In this document: piece by piece, positions 10,030 through 20,100 of the stretch | Layout of the letters: every line of letters starts with the position of its first letter | Numbering within the stretch: the stretch's first letter is position 1 | Assembly: GCF_005166025.1 (NCBI RefSeq) | Contig: NZ_CP028923.1 | Location: forward strand, 1,552,001 to 1,616,000 | Direction of reading: 5' to 3' | DNA length: 64,000 nucleotides | Origin: Mangrovivirga cuniculi | GTDB taxonomy: Bacteria; Bacteroidota; Bacteroidia; Cytophagales; Cyclobacteriaceae | The notes under the pieces: model-generated | Told to the model about the DNA's origin: nothing | What the model saw: only the letters and a program-made list of their open reading frames with translations | Database searches by the model: none | Translations under genes and position numbers: made by a program

Positions 10030-12624
10030 ATGGAAGATGGACATGTGCTGAGGACTAGTGTATTTGAAATATCTTCAGATACATCTGAAAATTCCCATGA
10101 TATACATAATTCACTGAATGACATCATTCAGGAAGACTTAAATCGATTACTTGAAGAGATATTTGATGAATTCTGTCCACCTGGACATAGAATTAGTATA
10201 AAAAAACTTGAGCTCGATCTGGGAGATATAAATCAATATAATTTTGAATCCGAATTTAAATCTAAACTCAAAGATGCTCTAAGATTACATCTCAGAAGGC
10301 TAATTGATGAGCATAAGTTTTCAGAAAATATCACGATCGATCAAAATTATGAAGAAAGCCTGATTCCTGATCTCCTGGAAAATTATTTAGATACCGGAAA
10401 CCTGCCTTGGTTTTCCAGTTCCTTTCTAAGTAATGGAGAATCATTTTTTATGTTAATTAAAGAATTAGTCATTAATGATGTTGACTCAATAAGGAAAATT
10501 GTAAATAAAAAATTAAATAATGAGGCTGCAAGTCATCGATTATATAGAATTTTCCCTGGTTTTAATGAATGGATAGAGTTTTCATTCTCCATTTCAAATA
10601 ATCATAAAGCAGGGATTTATAAAAAATCATGGATTGATTTTGTCGAATTTATCCAAAATATACTACCACTGATTAATAAGGAATTGCTTAACCGCTTATC
10701 AGGGTTTGTTGTTATTTCTTTAGAATCATCTATACCTGATGAAAAAGTTTTATGGCAGATTATCGAACAATTACTTTCACAAATTCATAAGGAAAGGCCG
10801 GACCTTTTTTCATCCACTAGTGATTTAGCACAGCAAATTATCAGATTAAAAACAGTAAAAAGGAAAAAATTTTTCGATTACGAAGTGCAGATCATATCTA
10901 TCCTCGATGATGTAGCCAAAAGGGGATCGGGATCTTCAAAGGGAGAGTTAATAGTTTCAGGTAGCGTTTATTCTTTCGAAAAACTTAAAGAAATATCAAA
11001 AAGTATTTCTTTGAAGAATGAATTTATAAGAAAAATTAGTCTCATAGAACTCAAAAGGTTTATTGATAAAGAGGATTCGTCTTTGAGTATTGAATTAGGG
11101 GGTTTGTTTAACTTAATCTCTGAGGTCAATGTTCCTCATCTAGATCACGAAAAATTAGTCTTCTTTTTAAAAGAGTCGATAGTAATTGCCCTCTTTACAA
11201 AGATTAATTCCGGATCAAATATTAGCATTCAGAAAATTATCAATGATTTTCTGGAGCTCCTTGCTAAAAAAGACCAGCCCCTCAGAAAGTATATTTTATT
11301 TGAGCTTTTAGAGAAGGTAGAAAAGAAGGCAGGAACAGGAATTTTATATGGGGAATTAATAAATATTAAAAATGAGATCCTCAAAGAAGAGAGTTTTCTC
11401 TCAGGTGATAATGATCTCAAATCAGTAATAAGGAAGTTTTTTTTACTCGGTGTATTGAATGAGTCTGACAAAATTGGAAACCTTCCTCCAGTTTCAAGTA
11501 AGGCAGATGTAGAAAATCTCATTATTCAGTTGTTCCGGGAATATATAATGGATCTCGCTGAGGTATTTCGATCTTTCAATAAACAGGAAACTATTATAGC
11601 ATTTCAACGGATTGAAGTTTACCTGGAAGATGAATATAAGAAAGAGGTAATGCTACGAATGGCCAAGACCCTTCCTCCTAAGGTGGTATTTATTGCAAGG
11701 GCACTATTGTCTGTGCCAGAAGCAAGTTATTCTACAAAAGAAAAAGAAGTATTTTTCGATAAACTAAAAAAACAGCCTGATGTCATCAGGATTATGCTGA
11801 AAGCATGGACGAGGGCAGGTGAAAAACCCGCTGTTATAACTCTCAATTTCAAAGAGTTTATCAAGTTTTTTGCTGAATATCAACCTGAAGAGGCTAAAGA
11901 ATATTTCACTACAATTACGGTATCAGATTATAATTTTATTGCGAATCAACTTTCTGATAATGAATTGAAAAATATTATCACTCAATTGAACTTACCTCTG
12001 AGTAAGTTTTTTGGTCAGGTCTCTGAAAATTCTGATTTGATAGAGAAAACTGGTAAAAAGGATGACGAATTAAAAGATAGGGCTGAGGTGCCTTTGCACG
12101 AAGAAGAAGGTCTTCAAACAGATCCAATATTTATAAAAAATGCCGGTCTTGTATTGCTTTCACCATATTTAACCAGGTTTTTTGACCTGACAGGACTATT
12201 AAAAAACAAAAAGGAATTTAAAGGTGATTTCACGCGAGAAAAGGCCTGCCATTTAATGCATTTTTTAGCTACCGGATTAGACGACGGAAAGGAGTATATG
12301 ATGACCTTAAATAAGCTGATTGCTGGAATTCCATTTTCTTATCCACTGAAAGAGAAAATTATTCTGACGGACGAAGAGAAGGAAACCTCAGAAGGCTTAT
12401 TAAATGGTGTAATCAATAACTGGACTGCTCTGAAAAAGTCATCTCCTGATAACCTCAGGGGTTCCTTTTTATTAAGAGATGGAAAGCTCATCGAAAATGA
12501 TAAATTCTGGGACCTTCGTGTAGAGGAAAAAGGGTTCGATGTGCTGATCGATAAAATCCCGTGGTCATTTAAGGTTATAAGGTTTCCGTGGATGAATAAA
12601 CCAATTCATGTTACCTGGAGATAA
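10030..12624 (+). CDS. Contractile injection system tape-measure protein (CIS_TMP family, Afp14-type)
   Basis: Tape measure that sets tube length and is chambered in the tube lumen. The 864-aa sequence has the two conserved ends of this family. At the N-terminus is a helix with LNRLLEEIFDEFCPPGHRI followed by an IKKLELDLG strand (about 35-70). At the C-terminus are an NAGLVLLSPYLTRFFDL block, a HLMHFLATG helix, and an ending with IPWSFKVIRFPWMNKPIHV. The long middle is helical and Lys/Glu-rich, as expected for a length ruler. It is the last same-strand gene of the operon; the next gene is convergent with only 20 bp between stops and I see no clear terminator. AAA+ ATPase and cap genes, often nearby in other eCIS loci, do not follow it. 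Confidence 0.88.
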   Translation: MEDGHVLRTSVFEISSDTSENSHDIHNSLNDIIQEDLNRLLEEIFDEFCPPGHRISIKKLELDLGDINQYNFESEFKSKLKDALRLHLRRLIDEHKFSENITIDQNYEESLIPDLLENYLDTGNLPWFSSSFLSNGESFFMLIKELVINDVDSIRKIVNKKLNNEAASHRLYRIFPGFNEWIEFSFSISNNHKAGIYKKSWIDFVEFIQNILPLINKELLNRLSGFVVISLESSIPDEKVLWQIIEQLLSQIHKERPDLFSSTSDLAQQIIRLKTVKRKKFFDYEVQIISILDDVAKRGSGSSKGELIVSGSVYSFEKLKEISKSISLKNEFIRKISLIELKRFIDKEDSSLSIELGGLFNLISEVNVPHLDHEKLVFFLKESIVIALFTKINSGSNISIQKIINDFLELLAKKDQPLRKYILFELLEKVEKKAGTGILYGELINIKNEILKEESFLSGDNDLKSVIRKFFLLGVLNESDKIGNLPPVSSKADVENLIIQLFREYIMDLAEVFRSFNKQETIIAFQRIEVYLEDEYKKEVMLRMAKTLPPKVVFIARALLSVPEASYSTKEKEVFFDKLKKQPDVIRIMLKAWTRAGEKPAVITLNFKEFIKFFAEYQPEEAKEYFTTITVSDYNFIANQLSDNELKNIITQLNLPLSKFFGQVSENSDLIEKTGKKDDELKDRAEVPLHEEEGLQTDPIFIKNAGLVLLSPYLTRFFDLTGLLKNKKEFKGDFTREKACHLMHFLATGLDDGKEYMMTLNKLIAGIPFSYPLKEKIILTDEEKETSEGLLNGVINNWTALKKSSPDNLRGSFLLRDGKLIENDKFWDLRVEEKGFDVLIDKIPWSFKVIRFPWMNKPIHVTWR

Positions 12625-12644
12625 TTATCTGCCGTTTCCAATTA

Positions 12645-13421
12645 TTAAATAATTTCTAATTGCCTTATCGTAATTTTTAACGCTGGTATTGATTGTGGAT
12701 TGGTCATCACTGGTATCCCCCAGTTCCAGTAATTTACTTCTACGTGGCTGTTTCGTTTTGAAAGTCTGTTTATAATGATATAATGATTACCAAATCTACG
12801 CTGTAAAATATTCTGATTTGGCTCTCCGGTTTTTAGCTGGTCGATATCAAATAACCCAATTACTGAGCACCCGTCACCAATAGCCTTATTAATACCTTCG
12901 ATGTCATGACCGTATTGAAGTGTTTTATCACTGAGATTAGCAAAATTGGTTGCAATATCGATCAGATCATTGGGATAAGAAAACCCCTGAAGTCCAGTAT
13001 CCGACTCCGGATCATAATCAAAAACCAGGTTATAAGTATGCCGTAAAGAAGATAATACCACATAGTCCGATGGTGAAAGACCATCTGATGGATCATCATC
13101 CAGAAGATCTTCGTTTACTTCAATTGGAAAATGAAATGAATTATAGCTATGCGCTTTTCCATGTTCATATAATGAAATAGCCATTCTGACATAACTTTCG
13201 GGATCTTTTTCGGCGATTATTTTACAAATTGATGCTGGTCCACATAAATTAGTTTTCGCCTGGTTTATTCTGTCAGGGTCTTTTAACGTGTCAGTCAGGC
13301 TATGTATAAAGGTGTTTTTATCAATTGATTTCCATGGGCTTTGCATTCTTAAATCGGTATAAATGCACAGTAAAGACAACGCATGTTGATAACTGCTGGA
13401 AAGATCTAAGTTTCCGTTCAT
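12645..13421 (-). CDS. Predicted papain-like cysteine peptidase; candidate eCIS effector
   Basis: A 258-aa protein of no family I can name, but with a credible papain-fold signature. It has NLCGPASICKI with Cys60 at the head of a helix, FGNHYIIIN with His213 in a strand, and VEVNYWNWG about 17 residues later, where Asn230 or Asn233 could complete the triad. The Cys-Gly-Pro-Ala/Ser head is typical of C39/papain-like and transglutaminase-like enzymes. There is no signal peptide or membrane segment. I chose the ATG at 13421; an in-frame extension to 13526 exists, but its 35 residues are basic, Ile/Tyr/Asn-rich and encoded by AT-rich DNA that looks like promoter. The gene converges on the eCIS operon, so it is transcribed separately. 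Cargo function is inferred from location. Confidence 0.6.
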   Translation of the reverse strand: MNGNLDLSSSYQHALSLLCIYTDLRMQSPWKSIDKNTFIHSLTDTLKDPDRINQAKTNLCGPASICKIIAEKDPESYVRMAISLYEHGKAHSYNSFHFPIEVNEDLLDDDPSDGLSPSDYVVLSSLRHTYNLVFDYDPESDTGLQGFSYPNDLIDIATNFANLSDKTLQYGHDIEGINKAIGDGCSVIGLFDIDQLKTGEPNQNILQRRFGNHYIIINRLSKRNSHVEVNYWNWGIPVMTNPQSIPALKITIRQLEII

Positions 13422-13705
13422 GGTTGATTGGGTTTTAATATTGATATTTAAGTAATATAATATTTTTAAGTTAAAATATAACTTTTTTACGTAAAGTCTT
13501 TTTGAGGTCCGAAACTTAGATTTCACCTGTTGAAAAATATTTATATGCTAATAAACGAAGCTTTGGATGGCACTTTAGGAAAGAAACTTGAAAAGGAAAA
13601 AACTATTATATTTTGCCTGATTTTTTCGGTTTTTATTAGGAAAAATAAAGATAATATTCTTTTATTGCCTTTTAATCTTTCAACCGATTAACGACTAAAG
13701 CAACT
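13422..13705. promoter_or_regulatory. Divergent intergenic region between candidate effector and membrane/HEAT gene
   Basis: About 280 bp of very AT-rich DNA between the minus-strand peptidase gene and the plus-strand 13706 gene, so it must hold both promoters. T-tracts and TAnnTTT-like strings are present, but I cannot assign a single convincing Bacteroidota -33/-7 pair. No other gene is seen. Confidence 0.4.
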
Positions 13706-16700
13706 ATGTCAATTTTTTCTAATTCCGGTCGGATTATTTCCGCCTGGGTTTTTGGTTGCTTCATTGGACTGGGGGTTGTTTCCCATAATATTTTAGCTGT
13801 TATACAGTTTTTGTCCGAGGATGAAGTAGAATCATTACCAGAACTATTTTTTTACGGTTCAGTTATTTCTCTGGCTTTATATTATTGTTATAATTATGCT
13901 AAGCTCAGGATTTCTTACTGGGGATATGCTTCCATCCTGATGTTGCTTAATTTAGTTTATTACCTGGTTCTGCTTTTTGATCCTTTTAATATTGATCAGG
14001 ATCAGATTGGATCGGTAATGATCACAGCAGTTATACCTCTTACAGGACTTTATGCAGCAACGTTTTTTAGTTTTACGGAATCACTTTTTAATATTACAGA
14101 TCTTAAGAAAGTCCGTCCAATTATTTATTCAGGATTGATTCTGCCGGTTTCAGCATACTTGTTTTCCATGCCATGGATAATCGAACTTGTAGAGCTGACA
14201 TGGCAAATTCAGCTTATTATCTCTGGAGTTTCGATATTTTTAGCGCTCCTTAGCTTATTTGTAATTGCTGTTGACAGGAAAGAATTAAATGAATTACACT
14301 ATAGTGCTCAATTTGTTAATTATTATAACTCTACAAAAAGGCTTGTAGGGAATGCATATTTTTTGAGATTGAGCTTGTTTATCGGACTGTGTACAATGAT
14401 ATTCATTTTCATTGAATATGCATTTGTTGATGTGCTTAATACACGGTTTGATTCCTCTACTGAATTACTGGCATTTCTTAGTGTTTTAACTGCTTCAATA
14501 TTAATTGCCAGCTGGTTTATTGATTTCCTGGCAGCGAGGATTACGATTCGCACATATGGCTTAAGAACCGGGTTGCTGGTATTACCGGTGGTAGTATTAA
14601 TTACCTGTGGATTAGCATTTGGTGCTGGAAGATTATTTGGCGTAACCGATGAATCAAAGACCTTTTTTATGTTCTTTGTTTTGATGATCGCACTAAAAAC
14701 CGGATCAGAAGCTATCAGAAAAGGCTTCGAGTATACTGTTTTTATGAATTATTTTCTACCCGTTAAAGCGGATCTGAGATTTGATTCCAGATTTAAAGCA
14801 GAATATATTATTGGCGCTTTATTTTCACTTATCGCATCTGGCATTCTCTTAATTTTAAAAGACCAGGGAATACTAAATCAAAATTCAGTACTTATCGGAG
14901 GGTTGATCCTTGTGGTATTATGGATTGTTTCCGGTTTTCTTCTCCATTCTAAATACAAAAAAGTGCTGAAAAGCAGCCTCGATTCTGAGCAAAAACTGAT
15001 CAAGTACGATAAGGCATTTTCAGTTAGTCTTTTGGAAAGATTAAAAACGGGTTTACTGGAGAGATCTACAGGTGAGTTACCACTACATCTTAACCTGATA
15101 AGAATTTTAGAGCCTATTGAATATCGAAATGTTCTGATTGACCTGCTTAATATCGATGATGATGAGGTAAGGGAAATTGTTCTTCAGCAATGCGATGAAA
15201 TGTGTCTGCTTGAGTCGATCCCATTGCTGGATAATATAATGGAATCTAAATATTTCCCGGTAATGAAAACCGCTCCTTTGATCAAGTCAACCTATGGAAA
15301 ACTAAGAGGAGCAGAATTCAGGTTGGAGAAGCTAAAGTATATCGAACAACTGACCTTGTCGAAGCTGGTAAATGAACGTGTATATGGAGCCATGCTAACA
15401 GCTTATGCAGAAGATACCATGAAAGGTAATTTGCTAAACAAACTTTTCAGGGATCCGCATTCTGCCGTAAGGTATCATGCTGTTGCATCTTCTGCTCACT
15501 CAGATGATAAGGATCTTAATAATAACCTTATCGAAAAACTGGGAGATGGAGAATATGGCAATGCCGCCACTGCTGCACTGGCCGCTACTGGTGAACGGGT
15601 TTTTACCATGCTCGAAACAGCATTTTACCTAACAGGTCAGGATCAAAAAACACAGTTACGTATCGTACAGATCTATGGTCGTGTAGGTAGCCGGGAAGCT
15701 GTTTCATTATTGCTTAAAAAGTTAAACTATCCGAATCAGAACATTATTGCAGCGGCACTCGAAGCGTTGAGCCGTTGCGGTTATAATGTTGACGAGAGTA
15801 ATTCTCTGCAAATCCGCTCAGAGCTACAGGATGTGTGCGGTTCCATGGTATGGAATATGTCTGTAGTCAACGATCTCCGTAAAGCCGAAAGTAGCAACCT
15901 GCTTATCAATGCGATGGAAAACGAGATCGCTTATAATCTCGAAACCATTTTCAGGTTGCTGGCGTTGATCTACGATCCGAAATCTGTTGAGCTGGTTAAA
16001 AGGAACATTAATAGTGATAACACGGAAGAAAAAGAATATGCTACTGATCTTCTTCAGGTATTCCTCAATGAGGAATTAAAACCGGCTTTGCTGCCAATTT
16101 TAGGTGTAGCCAGCTATGAAGAAAAGGTCGAGCAGCTAAAGCACATTTATCCCACAGAGCCACTATCCAAATCTGAAGCTTTGTTAAATCTGGTACAGCG
16201 TGACTATAAATGGATAAACCGGTGGACAAAGGCTTGTGCGCTAAGAGAATTGGCCAATGATAAAAAAACTGATCCGGATATTTTTGCTGCTAACCTGGTA
16301 AACCCGGATCCATTATTGAGAGAAACATCAGCTAATGCCCTGGCTAGTCATTATGAAGGAGCACTGGATGAATTTTATGAGAGGTATGGGAATTTATCCC
16401 GCTATAAGGAAGTAGCAGAGACTATTAAAGCTTTTCAAAACAAAGATCAGGTAAAAGAAAAGAACAATACAAGGATAGAGATTATTGAGTTTTTAAATAC
16501 TATTCCTGTTTTTGAACAGATCAGCGGTTTGGTACTTGCCGAAATTGCTAAACTGGTCAATATTCAGGTATTGGAGGCAGGCGAGCTGATCGAAACGTCA
16601 GACTCAATCAATTTTATCGATTATATCATAGTGACTGAAGGGGAACTGAATTTAAAGATCGGTAATGAAGAGGTGATGTATACCGAAAGGCAGATTATCA

Positions 16701-16891
16701 GTTGCCTGCAGTTTATGAATAAAAATGATCAGAAGGTTACGCTCAGAGCCGGGAGCGATTGTGTTATTTTTAGAATAAACCAGGCAGCTCTGAATGAACT
16801 GATGTCTTTTTATGATGAAATACCTGAATCATTAAGTAATAATGTATTAAATAAAAAGTCTGAAAATACTAAACAGGAAATTCTGGTTTAA
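13706..16891 (+). CDS. Multi-pass membrane protein with HEAT-like repeats and degenerate cNMP-binding domain
   Basis: A 1061-aa three-part protein. Residues 1-420 hold about a dozen hydrophobic segments in an arrangement resembling nucleotide (ATP/ADP) translocase or MFS carriers. Residues about 430-900 are alpha-helical HEAT-type repeats with recurrent A-L-x-A-L and VRYHAV patterns. Residues about 925-1040 resemble a cyclic-nucleotide-binding beta-roll (IPVFEQISGLVLAEIAKL start, GELIETSD). The usual phosphate-binding cassette (FGE...RxA) is not visible, so cNMP binding is doubtful. Similar membrane-HEAT-cNMP fusions occur in Bacteroidota. Its place between the eCIS genes and the STAND NTPase suggests a membrane sensor or anchor, but this is inference. 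No recognisable terminator follows. Confidence 0.72.
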   Translation: MSIFSNSGRIISAWVFGCFIGLGVVSHNILAVIQFLSEDEVESLPELFFYGSVISLALYYCYNYAKLRISYWGYASILMLLNLVYYLVLLFDPFNIDQDQIGSVMITAVIPLTGLYAATFFSFTESLFNITDLKKVRPIIYSGLILPVSAYLFSMPWIIELVELTWQIQLIISGVSIFLALLSLFVIAVDRKELNELHYSAQFVNYYNSTKRLVGNAYFLRLSLFIGLCTMIFIFIEYAFVDVLNTRFDSSTELLAFLSVLTASILIASWFIDFLAARITIRTYGLRTGLLVLPVVVLITCGLAFGAGRLFGVTDESKTFFMFFVLMIALKTGSEAIRKGFEYTVFMNYFLPVKADLRFDSRFKAEYIIGALFSLIASGILLILKDQGILNQNSVLIGGLILVVLWIVSGFLLHSKYKKVLKSSLDSEQKLIKYDKAFSVSLLERLKTGLLERSTGELPLHLNLIRILEPIEYRNVLIDLLNIDDDEVREIVLQQCDEMCLLESIPLLDNIMESKYFPVMKTAPLIKSTYGKLRGAEFRLEKLKYIEQLTLSKLVNERVYGAMLTAYAEDTMKGNLLNKLFRDPHSAVRYHAVASSAHSDDKDLNNNLIEKLGDGEYGNAATAALAATGERVFTMLETAFYLTGQDQKTQLRIVQIYGRVGSREAVSLLLKKLNYPNQNIIAAALEALSRCGYNVDESNSLQIRSELQDVCGSMVWNMSVVNDLRKAESSNLLINAMENEIAYNLETIFRLLALIYDPKSVELVKRNINSDNTEEKEYATDLLQVFLNEELKPALLPILGVASYEEKVEQLKHIYPTEPLSKSEALLNLVQRDYKWINRWTKACALRELANDKKTDPDIFAANLVNPDPLLRETSANALASHYEGALDEFYERYGNLSRYKEVAETIKAFQNKDQVKEKNNTRIEIIEFLNTIPVFEQISGLVLAEIAKLVNIQVLEAGELIETSDSINFIDYIIVTEGELNLKIGNEEVMYTERQIISCLQFMNKNDQKVTLRAGSDCVIFRINQAALNELMSFYDEIPESLSNNVLNKKSENTKQEILV

Positions 16892-17191
16892 AATAAATTT
16901 TAAAAGAATAATAATTTAACCGGAACTGAATTCGATCAATACTTTTATTCTTAATTTGAATAAAATTTGATTTATATATTACAATTTTAATATAATTGCA
17001 TTAATAAAAAATCAACCGAATCATTAAATACAGGATTTATCACCGACATTCAACCAAATACCTTTCGGGTACCCTTGTCGGCACGGTCTGATTTTATTTT
17101 TATCAGTGCTTACGTAGGATAAGCCTTCGGCTAAACGCGTAGTCTGCATTTTTAATCTTTCACCAAAACAGGTGAAACAAATGTTAATGGT
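16892..17191 (+). promoter_or_regulatory. Structured leader of the STAND NTPase gene
   Basis: The first half is AT-rich and probably promoter. From 17041 the base composition becomes distinctly more GC-rich and four stem-loops follow one another. The first pairs 17043-17048 with 17076-17081 and has an inner hairpin 17059-17062/17068-17071. The second pairs 17088-17092 with 17102-17106. The third pairs 17111-17114 with 17138-17141 around an AGCC-TTC-GGCT hairpin. The fourth is a perfect 7-bp stem (17158-17164/17171-17177) ending 14 bases before the start codon. It may be a 5' UTR regulatory element. No known riboswitch class is recognised. Confidence 0.4.
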
Positions 17192-20100
17192 ATGTCAGAA
17201 TTAGTTGTTCACCATGAATTAACAGGTACAGGAGAATTAAAGAACCCTTTTCCGGGGCTTCGTCCGTTTTCTGTTGAAGAACGCGATCTTTATTTTGGTC
17301 GTGAAAATCAGGTCGGAGAAGTAATCCAGAAGCTAACAGATAATAAAGCTGTTACGGTTGTTGGTGCTTCCGGTGTAGGTAAATCATCTTTCATGTATTG
17401 CGGAGTTTTACCTGCAGTATTTTCTTCTATGGCTTCGGTGGAGACTGGTAACTGGAAAAGTATCAATGTCACTCCGGGAGATTCACCTGTTAAAATTCTT
17501 GCCCGTAAATTAGAAGAATCATTTGAAGCACTTGAATATGAAGCTACTCTTGAATCATTAAATGAAGGGATCGATGGACTGACAAATATCCTCGAGGATC
17601 TTCATGTGGTCGAAAAAACTAATTTTTTATTTCTGATAGATCAGTTTGAAGAAATATTCAGGTTTCAAACCACTGAGGAGTATGATAAACATGATGCTCA
17701 GCATTATATCGATCTGATTCTGCATGCACATCAAAGCCAGAAAGTACCATTTTATGTTTTAATAAATATCCGGGCTGATTTTGTTGGTGATTGCGCACAG
17801 TTTCCGGGTCTGACCAAACTTATCAATGACAGCCAGTTTTTGATTCCCCAGATGACGAGGGATGAAAAGAGAAAGGCGATCGTTGGGCCAATAGAGGCTT
17901 TTGATGCAGACATTGATCCGGTTCTTGTTGATGAAATCCTGGACGATATTGGTTCGAGCGCTGATCAACTGCCGATTATGCAGCATGCTTTGATGCGGAC
18001 ATGGAATTACTGGATGCGAAATAAGATCGGTAATGAACCCATAACTCACGCCCATTACGAAGCAATCGGAGGGATGGAAAATGCTCTTTCTGAGCATGCC
18101 CGTGAAGCGTATCTCGAGCTGACCGATGATGAAAAGAAAATATGTGAGAAGATATTTAAAGCGATAACTGAAAAAGGAGATGACGGACGAGGTGTACGAC
18201 GGCCTGCAAAGCTCAATGAAGTTGTAGCTATTGTAAATGCTCCGGAATCTAAGGTTATTAAGGTAATTGATGCTTTCAGGAAGCCGGGACGTACTCTTTT
18301 AATGCCTGCTTACGATACTGAACTTGCAGATGATAGCGTGATCGATATCAGTCATGAAAGTATCATGAGAATCTGGGTTGAGTTACACTTATGGGTGGAG
18401 GAAGAGGCAGAATCGGTAAAGCTTTATTTGCGACTGGCTGAAGCTGCAGAGATGCACCAGGAAGGAAAGGCAGGATTATGGAGGCCACCGGATCTCCAGA
18501 TCGCATTAAACTGGCAAACAGAACAAAACCCTTCTCCCGCATGGGGATTGAGATATCATAAAGCCTATGAACGTACCATGTTATTTCTGGAATACAGCCA
18601 GAAAGAATTTGAGCGCGAGCAGCGGATCAGGGAAAAGATGCAAAAACGTCGCTTGATCCTGGCTCGAATTGTCGCTCTGGTGCTTGGGTTAGGTATCGTC
18701 GTAGCCTTGTTATTCTTATTATATGCTGAGCATCAGCGCAGGGAAGCTGATATTCAGCGTGCCGAAGCGGCAAAACAAAAAGAAGTTGCGGAAGAACAGG
18801 CGCAGAAGGCACAAATCAATGAGAAAAAAGCCCTTGAAGAATCTCAGAGGGCCGAAGAACAAAGACTGATAGCAGAACAGGAAACAGAAAGAGCATTAAA
18901 AAATGAGCGGATAGCTCAGACGCAAATGGTTATTGCCGACAGGGAGCGTCGAAGAGCAATCGAGCAAACCCTTGTAGCAGATAGCGCCCGAAAGGTAGCA
19001 ATGACAGAAGAGCAAAAAGCATACAGGCTGAGAATGCTTTCGATTGCTAAGTCAATGGCAATTAAATCCGTACAGCTAACCGATAGTGCTAAGAAATCAT
19101 TAGTCGCCAGACAGGCATATAACTTTTACCACGAATATGGCGGGAAGAAACACGATCCGGATATTTATGATGGAATGTACTATGCTCTGAAGGCAATGGA
19201 GGAACCTAGTTATAATAGTCTTCTGGCTCATACACAAAACGTTCGTTCAATTGTGACCAGTAAGGATTCAAGATACGTGTATTCTGCGGGTAGTGATGGC
19301 CGAATTATTAGATGGAATGCGAAAGATCCTCAAAAAGGTCATGATATTATTGCTCATTATCCTGGCCGGATTAATCGTACACTCGCTTTAAGTAAAGACG
19401 AGCGGTACCTCGCTTGTGCAGGAGATTTTAATTATATCGAAATCTATGATTTGCAGGATGTGAAGTCTAAACCAGTAAAGGTAAAAACCAATACGAGGGA
19501 AATTTGGTACCTGACTTTCACTCCCGGAAAAAGAGGTTTGATTGCATCGGGTTCTGATAAAAGAGTTATTTACTGGGATAATGAAAAAGTAACAGATCTT
19601 TTAAGTAGTGATTCTAAGATCAATGATATCACACTGAGTCCGGACGGATCTAAATTGATCGTTGCCAAGAACAATGGTGAAGTCACAGAGGTAGACAGAT
19701 CGAATGGCAATACTTCAAAAGTGATCTACCGCGACCGGAAAAACATTCCGGTTATTACCAGTGCATTTAGCCATAGCGGTAGATACCTGGTGCTTGGTGG
19801 TGAAAAAGGCGAAGTAACCATTTTGAACGTTATAAATGGCTCAATAGTTGCGAAGTTATCCGGACACCAGGCGAGAGTAAATAATATAACTTTCAGTCAT
19901 GATGACAAGAGACTGGCTACGGGTAGTTTCGATAAAACGGTAAGGTTGTGGAATATGGATAACTTATTTGATCCGCCAATCGTACTTCGCGACCATGAAG
20001 ACTGGGTGTGGTCAATACAGTTCACTCCTGATAATAATTACCTGCTAGCCGGTTGCCGCGATCACTTAATCAGGCTTTGGCCTACACAGACCAAGCTCAT

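Noticed and set aside
13422-13526. 35-residue N-terminal extension of the peptidase-like gene
   Set aside because: Composition is that of AT-rich intergenic DNA with no domain content, and an internal ATG at 13421 fits better.
16480-16840. Functional cAMP-binding domain in the membrane/HEAT protein
   Set aside because: Key phosphate-cassette residues are not visible, so I call it cNMP-like only.
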